The translations under genes were made by a program, and so were the position numbers. A stretch of DNA of 64,000 bases from Dermanyssus gallinae (lineage: Eukaryota > Arthropoda > Arachnida > Mesostigmata > Dermanyssidae), in NCBI GenBank assembly GCA_003439945.1, contig QVRM01002755.1:1381001-1445000 (forward strand), written 5' to 3'. Shown in pieces: positions 23,240-33,512 of this stretch (position 1 is its first letter; each line of letters begins with the position of its first letter). The notes under the pieces were generated by a model. The model made no database searches and was not told the origin of the DNA. It worked only from the letters and a program-made list of their open reading frames with translations.

Positions 23240-23520
23240 AAATATATATATATATATATATATAGTGTTTCTAATTTCGCCCAACAAATTTTAAGCTGTA
23301 ATACAACTCGGCCAAAAATAACTTTTCCAATGGAACGAGGGCGTAAATGTCTTTTTTAAAGTAAAAGCGAAATTACAAAAAAAATTTGTATCGAGCTTTT
23401 CATCCTGACATATCTTCACCAAATCTGCGATCGCGAGAGTCCCAGCCATCGTATCGACAAACCAATCATACCTGCGTGTTTGAAAGAAAAGTTTGCATCG
23501 ATTGGGTTATATTTTAGGTT
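23240..23520. mobile_element. (TA)n with decayed F1 fold-back arm
   Basis: After the TA tract (about 23240-23265), the sequence ACAACTCGGCCAAAAATAAC, TTCCAATGGAACGAGGG and TAAATGTCTT parallels the left arm of the 12084-13070 element (ACTCGGCAAGAAAATAAT, CCTATGGAGGGAGG, AAACGTCT). The counterpart arm was not found. Confidence 0.5.
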
Positions 23521-23696
23521 AGCTCAAATCAGAACAAATGTTGTATTGAAGATAATTTCTAGTAAATGAAACTTTTTGCAATTCTTATCATTTGGTTTTC
23601 ACGCGCAATTGCTATTTAGAAGACTTAATTTATAAGACATTTCGTCATGAGTATGCGTCTATAATAAGAAGAATCGCAAATTTTATCTAGAAAGAA

Positions 23697-23772
23697 ACAT
23701 AATCACCGCGCAGAGTCGAACTCCACAAATCGGCACAGCCTTAATAGCAAGGTCATATGGCTAGGTGAAGTG
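23697..23772 (-). mobile_element. tRNA-like SINE head or tRNA pseudogene
   Basis: The minus strand contains an internal-promoter-like B box GGAGTTCGACTCT, with an A-box-like CTAGCCATATGACC about 45 nt upstream. The arms do not fold into a clean cloverleaf and no 3' acceptor match is seen, so it is a tRNA-derived repeat rather than a working tRNA. Confidence 0.35.
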
Positions 23773-24129
23773 GGTTTGCTAGTACTGAGGCAGCCCTCGA
23801 CAAGTGGCAAGGAGGACAATTAGATTTTAATGGATTTGTTAATGCCACACAACCGTACCGTGGCTTTTATAGCGACGATATACTATGCATTTTATTAGCG
23901 TAGCACTATCTCACGTATACGAAGATAAAACAGTATGTAAATATTCACTGTTTTTGTTTAAAATTTCAGGTTAGATATATAATTTGGGTCTCTGCGAGCG
24001 TGTAACCCGTCAAAAGAACCCGGTGTAGGAACCAACCATTTATGGAGGATTCTCCAGACCGGGGCCGCATTGCACCGTTGCACATCTAGCGGTAAGCGCT
24101 GTCTAAGGAACCCACTCGCTCCCCGCGTC

Positions 24130-25450
24130 AGCACTAGCTATTTTAGGACCTATTGAGTCCGTAGCTATCAACGTGTCATACCAGCCGGTCACCGCCCACG
24201 AACAAGATTAAAGTCAAACCATCAGGTCTTTTCCCAGCCTCCCTGACAAGTCGACGGACGAACAATATCCCACTGGATCGTAAAGCTCTGCTGAAGGTGT
24301 CGTTCAAGGCCTGGTGCCCCGCCCGCCAATCTGCACTGACTGTGCAGGACAGCCGGCGTTCGACCAGACGACAACTTCGCAGACGCAGGTATGAGCGCAC
24401 ACTAGATGCAAGCGCACTCCAAAAACGAAATCGGATATCCTCACCGACTCATCATCTAACAGGACTCCCATCCGGGATAGGAAGATCGTGGAGCCACGCG
24501 CCCGCCTCCTTAGAGGGGACGGCGCGCAGTGTGATCCTATCAGCGCCGTGGCGTCTTCAGTAATAAGGTTCTCAATCCTGTGTTCATATAAGGTCGCCAA
24601 CATTGTTTTTGAGGTCCAGCTTTGGTAGGCTCGGGCTTGCCAAAGGCAACTGCCATACGGCAGCTTGACGGCTAGGTTTGCGAGGGCGACGAAAGGAATT
24701 GAGAACGGTTCCAGCGTGTTGCATGGACGTATGAGGGGAGGCCGCCAGGGCTATCTTCAAAGGAACATCGCATGGGGTGACCCTAGGCCGACCTACAAAG
24801 TAGGAGATGGTGCTTTCTGGAGTGCCTCGGCGAAAAAAATGAGGAGAGAGAAAAATGCCTAGGTGAGAACCTACTAAGTGAATGTGAGATCGCATATCTA
24901 GCTTGGCTAGCCATTCTTTGGGGGCAGCCTAAACTCCCTGCGGAAACAGGGGCGCCTAATAACTCTAGACCCTTCCCCACAATCTTGAACCTGGGAGAGC
25001 CTCTAGCACTTTAGAGCCAGTAGCACCTCCCACATATTGGTGAGCATGGATATTGCACTTGCCGTGCTTAGGGCCAGGTTAATCAGCAAAATTGGCCAGT
25101 TTGTGGGTGCCCCTCGAACAATATCAGGGCCACGGCCAAAATACTCTCTTTCAAATACCACACGTTTAACGGACACTAGAGGGAGTCGACTACTTCCTTA
25201 AAAGCTAGGCGGCAGAACTGGAGAAAGCTTGACGGGTCGCCCTGCTGCACCCCAGTTTGCAACATTAGGACGTCATGTAGAAGGAGAACACAAGAAGACT
25301 CCTTATCAGCCAGTTCCACCTAGTGAAACTTGGGGCAAACGTTCCGACCACACTTAATAGGTGGTCCTCCGGACGTTGTTGAAAGCGTTCCTAACGTCAG
25401 GCTTGACCACAGGTCCACACCCCGGAGATTGACTCCAGAAGGGAGCGAGT
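24130..25450 (-). pseudogene. Decayed RLE-I-family retrotransposon
   Basis: Reading the minus strand from high to low coordinates gives recognisable pieces in the order of the intact family: VKPDVRNAFNNVRR (RT motif A, about 25410-25370), LQTGVQQGDP in another frame (motif B, about 25260-25230), SRMGVLLDDESVRIS (about 24480-24430), HQALNDTFSRALRSSG (about 24315-24270), GKRPDGLTL (endonuclease, about 24230-24205) and ATDSIGPK (about 24160). Many stops and frameshifts separate them. By its divergence this is a much older copy than 28448-31801. No functional product is possible. Confidence 0.85.
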
Positions 25451-25659
25451 CAAATGCACCGTTTTTAGATCTAGAAGGTTTCGGGAATGCATGATGCACA
25501 TGCGTCACCAGCAGTCTGCGTGACTAGTGTGGGACTCACATTCCCACTAAACCCGGATTCCTCCCCACCCCCCAGGCTCAGTACTAATTTGGTACTACTT
25601 CAAAGCCGTGGGATAGGCGTCTCTGCCGTTCTCTTCTACTCAGCTCTAGCCCTCTCTAT

Positions 25660-26370
25660 CATCCCGCGTGTTTACCTATAGTTGGATAGGAGGTTACTGC
25701 CACTTTATAAACCGTCTTGTGAGGGCGCGTCGAAACCATGAGGCCCGGCTGCTCCCCCTCCCTTGGCTCCTCGTCTCGACCACTTCCCCAAGAGATCCGC
25801 TCAACCCTTTCCCGCCTGGCCGTTTCCTTGGCTGTCTTGAGTGTCAAAACAGCATCGAACAAGTTTGTCGCCTCCTTCCATGCCTCCGCCAAAATCATCA
25901 CATGGGCGACTACCTCCCTGATCGGCTGGCCTCTTCTAGAGGTTGGTTCTGCTTCCCGCGCTTCCCTGAGTGCATTACACCGCAGAACAGTATACTCCAC
26001 GGTGTCCGCCTCTCCGCAGTCACACAGTACGCAAGTATCGCTGATGGCCTTAATCCTTGACGTGTAACTATGGAATTGGCCGTGTCCAATCAGTACCTGG
26101 GTCGTCTAGTAGGAAAGTTCCCCGTGTTGGCGACCATACTCTGAGCTCCGGTATTAAACTCTGTGTCCATCTCTCTGTAGTCACACCGGGTCTCACCTGC
26201 GCCCATTACTCTTGCCGGGCCGATAATGTGGCACTTGTGGCCCTGGTGAGATCCAGATCTTTATCTAGACACATTTTACTTCTTTCAGCCGCTAGGAGGT
26301 CCCATGGCAGCTTTTTCTTTTAGCTAGGACCAGGAGAACTTCAGCGGAGACCGTCCCATACGCCCGGCTT
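25660..26370 (-). pseudogene. Remnant of a different LINE (I/R1/Jockey-type) C-terminus
   Basis: The minus strand encodes, in pieces, RWTQSLIPELRVW (about 26180-26140), then IGHGQFHSYTSRIKAISDTC and VLCDCGEADTVEYTVLRC (about 26090-25975). This matches the conserved tail of APE-type LINE proteins: an RW...LIP.L..W block, GHG.F..YL.R, then C..C.....TVEH.L..C. The usual His of the last motif is Tyr here. Frameshifts break the frame. It lies immediately 5' of the decayed RLE-I copy on the same strand. The clade cannot be fixed from this fragment. Confidence 0.75.
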
Positions 26371-27940
26371 ACCCCGATTGGAGTCAAATGAACCGCGGCT
26401 TTGCAACCTTCCAGTGTCGCAAACCCCAACACATGGTCACCAAGAGCACACAAGATCTGCCTTCTTCTCTAAAACGCAGATCTTCGCCAGCAGCCTCCGG
26501 ATCGCGGATAACTATGCGGTAAACCTTGGAGAGCCAGCATTAACCTTGAGAGCGAAGAGTCGGGCCTTGAAGATAAGCGGTTGCCAATCGGGTGCTGCAT
26601 CAGATTGTGGTCTAGAGAGGCGTGGTATGAAGAAGTCCATGCCTGCAGAAAAGCACGTAAAAAGATTTTATTGCCGACCGAACGTCGTCGCCCGCAAGAA
26701 TTGTTGATGAGGTGCCGGCGCGGCGGGGGTGCTTATCCAGCAGCGAAGTCATCTTACTGGGATTAATCCGCTGCGACTGAGTACAGGATCTTAAATCACA
26801 GAGCTCTTGGGGGCTGATTAAGCGTTAATCTACAAAACTACGTCGTTGCTGGACCAGCCGCCAGCGGTGAGTGGCATCCTGAATACCTTTGACTGACATA
26901 TCGAAGTAAATCAAAAGTTCGGGGGCTGCTATGCGTCGTTATTGTTATGGACCAACCCTTCGAGCTTGGTCTTATGTGTCGACGCAGGCTGTTGCTTATA
27001 AACGAAAGCCCGCACGTTGGGCAGAAGCCCCTGTTGAACTCCTACTGTCCGGACTGGCTGGCTACCGATCCCGTGGTAAAACGTGTCGTATGCGTGTAAT
27101 ATGCGTGTTGTAATCCCCACCGCGGCGACAAATGCAAACAAACTGTTGTAGCGCGCATATTTTAGTCGTGTAACTAAATAGATCGAGTGCAGTTCGACGA
27201 CAAGGTAGGTCGCGCTCGGTTCCATGTAGAGCCCGGTCGCTGTCCGAGCGCCATCGTTTCTGCTACTGCCGCTCGCAGTTGACTGTCTGAATGAATGCAA
27301 CCAATAGTTGTGCAAATGCGACGCGTATCCGCGTTTGTTTGTGATACGCGAGTGGGCAACGAAGGGCCGAGATGTGGACAAAAAGCGGTTTCCGCACAAT
27401 TAACTCCTCGGCCCCGTCGGAAGCTCGTTGTCCGTACAACTACCACGACCACCTCCCGGAAGCGGAGAGAAGGGGGTCTTTATTGGTTGGGCTCATTCTC
27501 CCATCTCGCACCAAACGACGAACGGAACCGAATGCATTAATGACTTAATGACATTGCTAGTACACTACATGTAATGCCTCGTGCCAATCGCACGGCTGAT
27601 AAAACTCATCATCATAATATCGAATTCGAGGTTCCCCTCGGCGTTCAGAGATCAATCGCCATTGACTTGCGTCCATTGTTGTCGCAGTGCCCCAGCGACT
27701 GTCGGCGACTGGTTGATTACTCCAAACAACAGTTCAACAACAGCGCTACAGTCCAAATGAAGCTCGTCATAAAAAGAAATCGTCTGCAGCAGCCAAAATT
27801 GAGCCAAAATCGTCGAGCAGCAACAGTGCACTTACAGGGCTCGCATGGCTAGCCGCGCAGTCAGGTTGATATTACCAATGATACTAGCTAGTGTGAAATT
27901 CGAATGCTAAGCAATGCATATATGGCTTTTAAAAAAATAC
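26371..27940. other. Unassigned sequence
   Basis: The first few hundred bases may be a further decayed part of the adjacent LINE. The frames seen (109 codons plus at 26378, 156 codons minus at 26929) have no domains I recognise. Confidence 0.4.
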
Positions 27941-27946
27941 AAAAAC

Positions 27947-28022
27947 GCTTTGTATTTGTGTGGCAAGATCGAACTCACCACACATGACAGCTGCGTCGCA
28001 GGATTTGTCAAGACACAACCCG
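27947..28022 (-). mobile_element. tRNA-like SINE head or tRNA pseudogene
   Basis: The minus strand has a B-box-like GGTGAGTTCGATCTT and an A-box-like GGGTTGTGTCTTGACAAATCC upstream at tRNA-like spacing, followed by an A/T-rich tail. No clean cloverleaf. Confidence 0.3.
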
Positions 28023-28307
28023 CCGACTTTGTAAGTCCTAAATGACAACACATATGTTAGAAACGGAAAAATAAAAGAAGCAGGGCAGTGGCCGGTCGCC
28101 TTGCTTCACACGAGAGACAGAGTTATTACATTTCTGCGTGCTCTATCTAATCTACAATACTTTAGTCGACTTATAAGCAATATCCAGTTAGTAACGAAAC
28201 TTTTTTTTGTAATTCGATGAGTAGGGAATTAGCCATGTCAACAGCTACTGATACCCGACATTGATGTTGCTCTTTACGCTGGCCTAAATTGCCTGACACA
28301 GAACACC

Positions 28308-28339
28308 AGTCAGTCAGTCAATTTGCTGACTGACTGACT
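28308..28339. repeat. Perfect 13-bp hairpin of (AGTC)n
   Basis: AGTCAGTCAGTCA at 28308-28320, loop ATTTGC, then the exact reverse complement at 28327-28339, followed by TTTTT and a (TA)n tract. Confidence 0.85.
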
Positions 28340-28349
28340 TTTTCGTATT

Positions 28350-28419
<70 letters not shown>

Positions 28420-28432
28420 CACATATATATAT
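28350..28432. repeat. (TA)n microsatellite
   Basis: About 80 bp of TA repeats with TGTA and TACACA interruptions, ending next to the target duplication of the RLE-I element. Confidence 0.95.
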
Positions 28433-28544
28433 AAACTTTTTATGTTTTTTTTTTTATATAATCGAATATCTTTATTCTTTCACATTAAACGACTTTTTAT
28501 GTTAGCACTTTGGAGTGAACAATTGTCTCCGCGTTAACGTGTGG

Positions 28545-29528
28545 TTACGGGTTATCTAACCCGGGATTAGCCCAGTTCAACAATGTGCCCCGAACAGATG
28601 CTGCGTTGCCTCGTTGGATGTCAAGCGACAGTCTCTGACGCAAAAATTCCGATGCTCTTGAGTCTCCCGTGGAGAGGTTAAGGCTTCTACCCACGCGCTG
28701 AATCAACTTCAATGTAAGCGGGCCTGGTCCTCCCATTGTTTCAAAGGCCAACGGACAAAATTGGTGCAGATAACTAACGCCTGAGTCTTTTCTACACTTG
28801 TTAGCCTCTGCTAACCTAGACGCATGACCTGCCTGGTCCGCACCTGCACCGACCATCGAAGGGGCTAATGAGTCGGTTACAGTTGCGTCCCAAACAAGCA
28901 TGCGACCACGCTCAAAGGGGGTTAGAGTAAGACCGTCAGGCCTTTTTCCGTCATCTCTGAATAGACCCGGAGGTTCTAGTACGCACGGAAAGCCAGCAGA
29001 TCTTAGTGCTCGACTAAAAGTGTCATTTAATGCCGAGTGGCGTGCTCTTCGGCCTGCACTTAAGGCGCATGATAAGCCATGATGCGCCAAAGCGTCTACA
29101 AGGTAGCCACAACGACATCGGTGAGGGACAACTAGGTCGACGCCAAGACGCAATCCTGTGCTGATGCGCGTCGTCTCATCATCCAAAAGCGTCCCTATTC
29201 GTGGACAGGGTAGGGCATGTAACCAGGCTCCAGCCCCTTGACTACTGACGGCTCGAAGCCTGGCTTTGTCAGCCACGGTAGGGGCTCTATCGATCAGGCT
29301 TGTTAATGTCCAACTGCTCTGTTTAGTTCTTTCATCGGGAGGGGAGTCAAACAAAGACAACAATCTGTCGGTCAGCTTTTGTAGCTCAGCGTTATAAGCT
29401 TCCCATCCATCCTTATCCAATAAAGCCCTAACCCTAATCGAAGCCTGAGTCAATGATGACACGATCGCGGGTCCAGCCATCATAACCGCGTCCGGCATAC
29501 CTAAGCCGCCTAGAGAGATCGGAAGCAA
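28545..29528 (-). pseudogene. RLE-I ORF2: zinc knuckle and restriction-like endonuclease
   Basis: C-terminal 327-codon segment in a different frame from the RT. It holds LPCPRIGTLLDDE (106-118), a zinc-knuckle-like CRC at 138-140 with HH at 149-150 and C154, then RHSALNDTFSRAL (163-175), EPPGLFRDDGKRPDGLTL (185-202) and VWDATVTDS (212-220). The PD-(D/E)XK-like nuclease core is formed by E185, D198 in RPD and D214, with 15 residues between the two Asp. This domain nicks the target strand that primes reverse transcription. The stop TAA is at 28547-28545, leaving a 3' UTR of about 97 nt. Confidence 0.9.
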
Positions 29529-31083
29529 GATTTAGTATCTCCTCTAAAATGTCTAAGCTGAGATCATTAAAAGGCTGTAAAAGTTCAGGCGAAGAGGATA
29601 AATTGCAACCTCTAACTAGGTGTGTTAACTTCGTGGCTGAAAAGCAAGATGTAAGAAGAAACAGACCGCAGTGGGCCCCCAATTGGGCTAGCCTGCCTGT
29701 GGCGAAGTTCAGTTTGTCTTTCCGGGCGGCTAGTGCTTTTGGTACCCCATCCGGCAGCAAGGGCACACCTAACAGCTCCAGGTCAGCCTTGTCAACAACG
29801 CGGCATCCAGGGAGTAGGCTAAAGAGGTCCGTTAAATCTAATGGTTTAATTCCGTTATGATCCGTAACATAGACTTCACATTTGCCCGGGTTCAGATTCA
29901 GGCCACTAATCACACCAAAGTCAATGACTTTTCGAATATCGTCTAGTACTGTCGGGAGGTCTCCGCCTAGAACTCCGTCATCCAAGTACCAGGCATTAAG
30001 AGGACATCGCAGTGTATCCACCATATCCTTGATACACAGACAGAATAGTGAAGGACCTAGGGGATCGCCCTGCTGAAGACCTGTTTGCGATAGCATCGTG
30101 TTATGGGGCATGACCAGATGTGATGACTGACCGTAAGCCAGATTCGTCTGGTGAAACAGTAAGGGAACCCACGACTTGACTGATTGGAGTAGATGGTCTC
30201 GTCGAACGCTATTAAAAGCGTTTCGGAAATCCAGTTTGACCATCACCGTCGGTACTTTGCGCGATTGCAGAAATGTACGGGCACAGTGTACTGCTACCTC
30301 TGTACCGCCAGGGGTAGCGAATCCTAGCTGGTGATCGCCAGGAGCTGCTAAAACAGCATCCTTATTATCTTGACAGCTGATTTTGGCTGCCAATCGGCGA
30401 ACGACCGAGGAACAGGCGATAGGGCGTAATGATCCATCCTTTTTCTTTAGTGCAAACATCTGTGCTCCGAAGATAAGTGGTATAAAACAGGCAGCCCATC
30501 TGAGCACATCAACTACTTTGGCAATGGCGTCAGCTAATCGCTCAGCCGTGCTGCCCAGTGCACCAGACAGTAGGTCCTGAAGTAGACGGGGTCTCATAAA
30601 ATCCAGGCCGGCAGCTGAACTCCGACTGAAGGTCTTCATCTCGTTCAGTATCTCGTCGCGTGAGGTTGAAGATGGCAGTGTAACCGCCGGGGGTGTGGGC
30701 ATGGTTAGATCCCGAGGAGCCTGTGGGTGTTTGGAGCGGAGTGCTTCCGTATTTTCGTTCACTGGCGCTAGAATATCCTCGGAGCTTACCGATCTAGCTG
30801 CATCTGAGATATCGCCTTCCGACAGCTTGACTCTCACCCGTCTGCAGAGGTTATCGTCGAGGTAAGCCTTCGATCCCGAACCCTCGTGCGTCAGGTCCCT
30901 AAGCCTATTTCCGGCTGAAAATTCGCGTAAGTTCTTCCTAATCACGACAGACAGGGACCGGGCGTCCTTTTCCGCTCGAGGAAGTCGCAGCACGACCGGA
31001 GCAAAGGAGAACAAAGAGTACCAGGCGGAGAAGTTGTTGTCCTTGGCGACGTTTTGAGAAGACGTTAGTAAGTTCCTCTGCAA
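29434..31083 (-). pseudogene. RLE-I ORF2: reverse transcriptase
   Basis: Copies the element RNA into DNA at the nicked target. In the 549-codon open segment, upstream palm/finger blocks include KKKDGSLRPIACSS (213-226) and LGFATPGGTE (253-262). Motif A is VKLDFRNAFNSVRRD with catalytic D285. Motif B is TGLQQGDPLGPSLF (334-347). Motif C is YLDD (366-369) and motif D is GLNLNPGKCEVY (394-405). All catalytic Asp residues are present. The frame is lost near 29520, where it should join the endonuclease segment (SDLSR into LPISLGGLGMP). QQGDPLG with YLDD is the signature of a widespread animal RLE-bearing family; I do not assign a named clade. Confidence 0.92.
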
Positions 31084-31361
31084 CAGTAGGCCTTACAGAT
31101 TTTGGTAAAATGCGTAGCGGTTTGACTTGTCGCATGTTTGCCTGAATGTCGACGAGTGTCTATATCAATTTCTTCCGTCGAGGCCCGATGGGCTGTGAAC
31201 GGCCTGTTGGCGGCGTCAGCATGCCTGGCTGATATGTGTCTGGCAAGACCCCTTTTCGTGAAGACACCTTTGCAAACCGGGCATGTAGCCCTGTTGGAGG
31301 TATCTAAGAATGGAGATGTTTGTGCGGCCTCAGTTCTGCTTGGGTTATTATTATCTGGCAT
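31050..31361 (-). pseudogene. RLE-I ORF2 N-terminus: C2H2 zinc finger
   Basis: ORF2 starts at ATG 31361-31359, overlapping the ORF1 stop. Near residue 27 comes CPVCKGVF with GLARHISARH, a C-x2-C-x11-H-x4-H finger like those at the N-terminus of R2-type proteins, where it binds target DNA. Two frameshifts follow, near 31135 and near 31055. The natural continuation LRILPKSVRPTVAEELTNVF lies in the next frame before joining VAKDNNFSAWYSLF of the RT frame. Confidence 0.8.
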
Positions 31362-31801
31362 TATGATGTAAAGGCTTTAAGCTTTTCTGCGAGTGGAAGG
31401 AGAGCCAATAAAGGTTTTAGAGCTTCCGCGATTGTTCTCAAAGTTGATGCCAGATCAGGGCTGACACCCTCTAACATACGAGCGACGTCTGTTAAGGCGC
31501 CCCCAACATCTCTGCGAGACGTCTTGTTAAGGGTGTGTCTCTTCGTGGTGAGTTTAGCGGTATACCGCGGCCGAGCTTGACGACTTCTGTATGTGTTGGT
31601 TCGCTTTCGTTTGGGCCTCGGTAGCGGTCGTGGATTGGGGAGAAGTAGCTGCGGTGAGGTACTTTCCTGTGTGGTAGAAATGCCCCTAAGGACAGCAGCG
31701 TACGAAGCCTTATCTTTGCCGGAACCACCGGGTTGCACGTCTTCCGCGACAGCAGCTGTGCATCAGGTCCCTCGGTGATCGATGGAGACGGATGCGATGC
31801 C
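31361..31801 (-). pseudogene. RLE-I ORF1 (gag-like), 5'-truncated and frameshifted
   Basis: The first readable codons (ASHPSPSITEGPDAQLL) begin at the element's truncation point with no ATG. A frameshift near 31750 then leads into GKDKASYAAVLRGISTTQ and a basic region containing PRPKRKR (possible nuclear localisation signal). It ends in a helix-rich segment, DVARMLEGVSPDLASTLR followed by AEALKPLLALLPLAEKLK, of about 125 codons in the last frame. No CCHC knuckle is present. Such proteins usually bind the element RNA. The stop codon TAA (31363-31361) overlaps the ATG of ORF2 as TAATG. Confidence 0.7.
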
Positions 31802-32223
31802 ACTTTTTATGTTTATTACTGTTATTGTTTGGATGTAATCGTATGCGTGGACCAACAAATCATCATCAGCTTTCTTTCGAAGGACATTCGATTTCCGAGC
31901 TCGAATACGCATGTCGATACTCACAGCTACCCGTTGAGCCCAAAAAAGCATTTAAACCTATCAGACTATGAATTCTGGCACCTAAGTGGCCCGATTCTAA
32001 AGCACACCCGTGTAAATCCCAACTCACAGAAGGACCGCTTTTAAGTTAAAATCTACACACAGTCTAGAATAATATTGCCGTTGATTCTTTTTATAACACG
32101 TACCGATCTGAAACTAGAACAACACATTAGTAAGGTCGACCAAAGCCAGTACAGGGATATGTAGCTAACTTTAACGCGTTTCACCTGCCGCAATATTCGG
32201 AGTATATACTTTTCATATGATTA

Positions 32224-32228
<5 letters not shown>

Positions 32229-32269
<41 letters not shown>
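32229..32269. repeat. (TA)n microsatellite
   Basis: About 40 bp of TA repeats shortly upstream of a SINE insertion. Confidence 0.95.
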
Positions 32270-32274
<5 letters not shown>

Positions 32275-32290
32275 ATAGATCCCAAACCCC

Positions 32291-32504
32291 AGCTAAGAGC
32301 GACTGTCGACCCCGGTGGCGTGGTGCATTCGTCTGCGCCTCGCGACCGGAGGAGACACATAGATGCGCGGGTTCGAACCCCACCGTTGCACATTTCTATC
32401 TATGGGGTTCCGTCTATGAGGCAATGCGAAAAGCAGTCTCATTGACGTTAAATCTTGGCTGCGGGTCAGCCTAGAAAGTATTCCTTTTTTAGCTAAGAGC
32501 GACT
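32291..32504 (+). mobile_element. SINE-B, full copy with 14-bp target duplication
   Basis: AGCTAAGAGCGACT occurs at 32291-32304 and again at 32491-32504, bracketing a 186-bp element (32305-32490). Its head is tRNA-like: GGCGTGGTGCATTCG as a candidate A box and GCGGGTTCGAACCCC as a near-consensus B box about 60 nt later. An unrelated body follows (GTTGCACATTTCTATC, AATGCGAAAAGCAGTCTC) and a short T-rich 3' end (CCTTTTTT, also a Pol III terminator). Two degenerate relatives lie head-to-tail at 49110-49370. Confidence 0.85.
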
Positions 32505-33512
32505 AGATCTGAACTCGTCCTGTGATACCTTCTCCATATTAGCAGGTGGTATCCAACACCGCGATGAATGATGCAAGTTGTTTGTAAATAGTCATGGAAT
32601 CTATGCTCAATCTGGTCTCTCAAATGGTGTTGCAAGAATCCAAGAAGATTATTGACGGCATGGCTAGAGAGTGCAAGCACGGCAAAGCAATCATAGTTTA
32701 TTTTTAAATATTGTTCTATATGATACGTTAACAGCTAGAATTTCTAACCATACAATAAACCTGGCAACGAGGCAGGGTTACAGCTAACTTAACACACGAG
32801 TACTCTATTTATTTATTTATTTTGATATTGTCAGACAGCGGGTGTCGTTAAGAAGTTTAAAATGCAGAGCTAAATTCGATATATTAGGTAAGGCCTAGCT
32901 CTGTCTGTTGACAAAGGAAGGATAAAGCCGTTCAACTGCCTGTTCGGGGTGGTAAGAAACATGTAGCTGCTTCCAACGGAGAATTTCTGTATACGCGTGC
33001 TATTCGTACAGCTACACGTGATTGTGAGGAAGACGATTTAACATCACCGGAACGACAGCTTTACCAGCGTACAGTGTGTGCGCAACCAACCATCTCGCCA
33101 TAGTTCATGCTCCGTTGAGTTACTATCTCCTATATGCACATAGCAAAAGAAATACATTCATACATACGCGTCGACATACGTAGAGCGTATAGCTTGCCAC
33201 GCACGAAAAGCAAAGCCGCTCTCAGTACACCAGCCGTAATACAGCAATACTAACAAAACGACAAAGCATCGCCGATCTTCACATAGTTTAAGCCCGACAA
33301 ACCTAGCTTTGTCAAAATGTTTTACAGATCTCGCGTATATGTTAGTACATTGTTTAAAGAGAGTGACATAATTAGTTAATGGATGTATTGTGTTAATATC
33401 TCAAAAACAAGATGATGAGTTTTGATTACTGCCTATTAGAGTTTTTTCGTCGCTAAGTCGCCATGGGCTGTATATTTATATAATATCGCTAGGGACTGCC
33501 GAAACGCTAAAC
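32505..33512. other. Unassigned AT-rich sequence
   Basis: No domain-bearing ORF, RNA gene or element terminus seen. Confidence 0.5.

Larger units (their letters stand above)
28435..31814 (-). mobile_element. RLE-I non-LTR retrotransposon with 13-bp target duplication
   Basis: The direct repeat ACTTTTTATGTTT occurs at 28435-28447 and 31802-31814 and brackets the element (28448-31801). On the minus strand the 3' end has AATAAA (plus-strand TTTATT at 28471-28476) about 16 nt before a poly(A) run (T run 28445-28455), then the duplication. The 5' end is truncated inside ORF1. Gene order is ORF1, then ORF2 with an N-terminal C2H2 finger, reverse transcriptase and C-terminal restriction-like endonuclease, the layout of the R2/NeSL/CRE supergroup. 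At least four frameshifts (one in ORF1, three in ORF2) make this copy inactive. No rDNA flank is seen, so it is not a site-specific R2 insertion. Confidence 0.92.

Noticed and set aside
26929..27399. 156-codon minus-strand ORF
   Set aside because: Overlaps open frames on the other strand and shows no recognisable domain or composition of a real exon.
28448..31801. Genuine site-specific R2 insertion in 28S rDNA
   Set aside because: No rDNA-like sequence flanks the element, and it has a poly(A) tail and a 13-bp duplication beside (TA)n.
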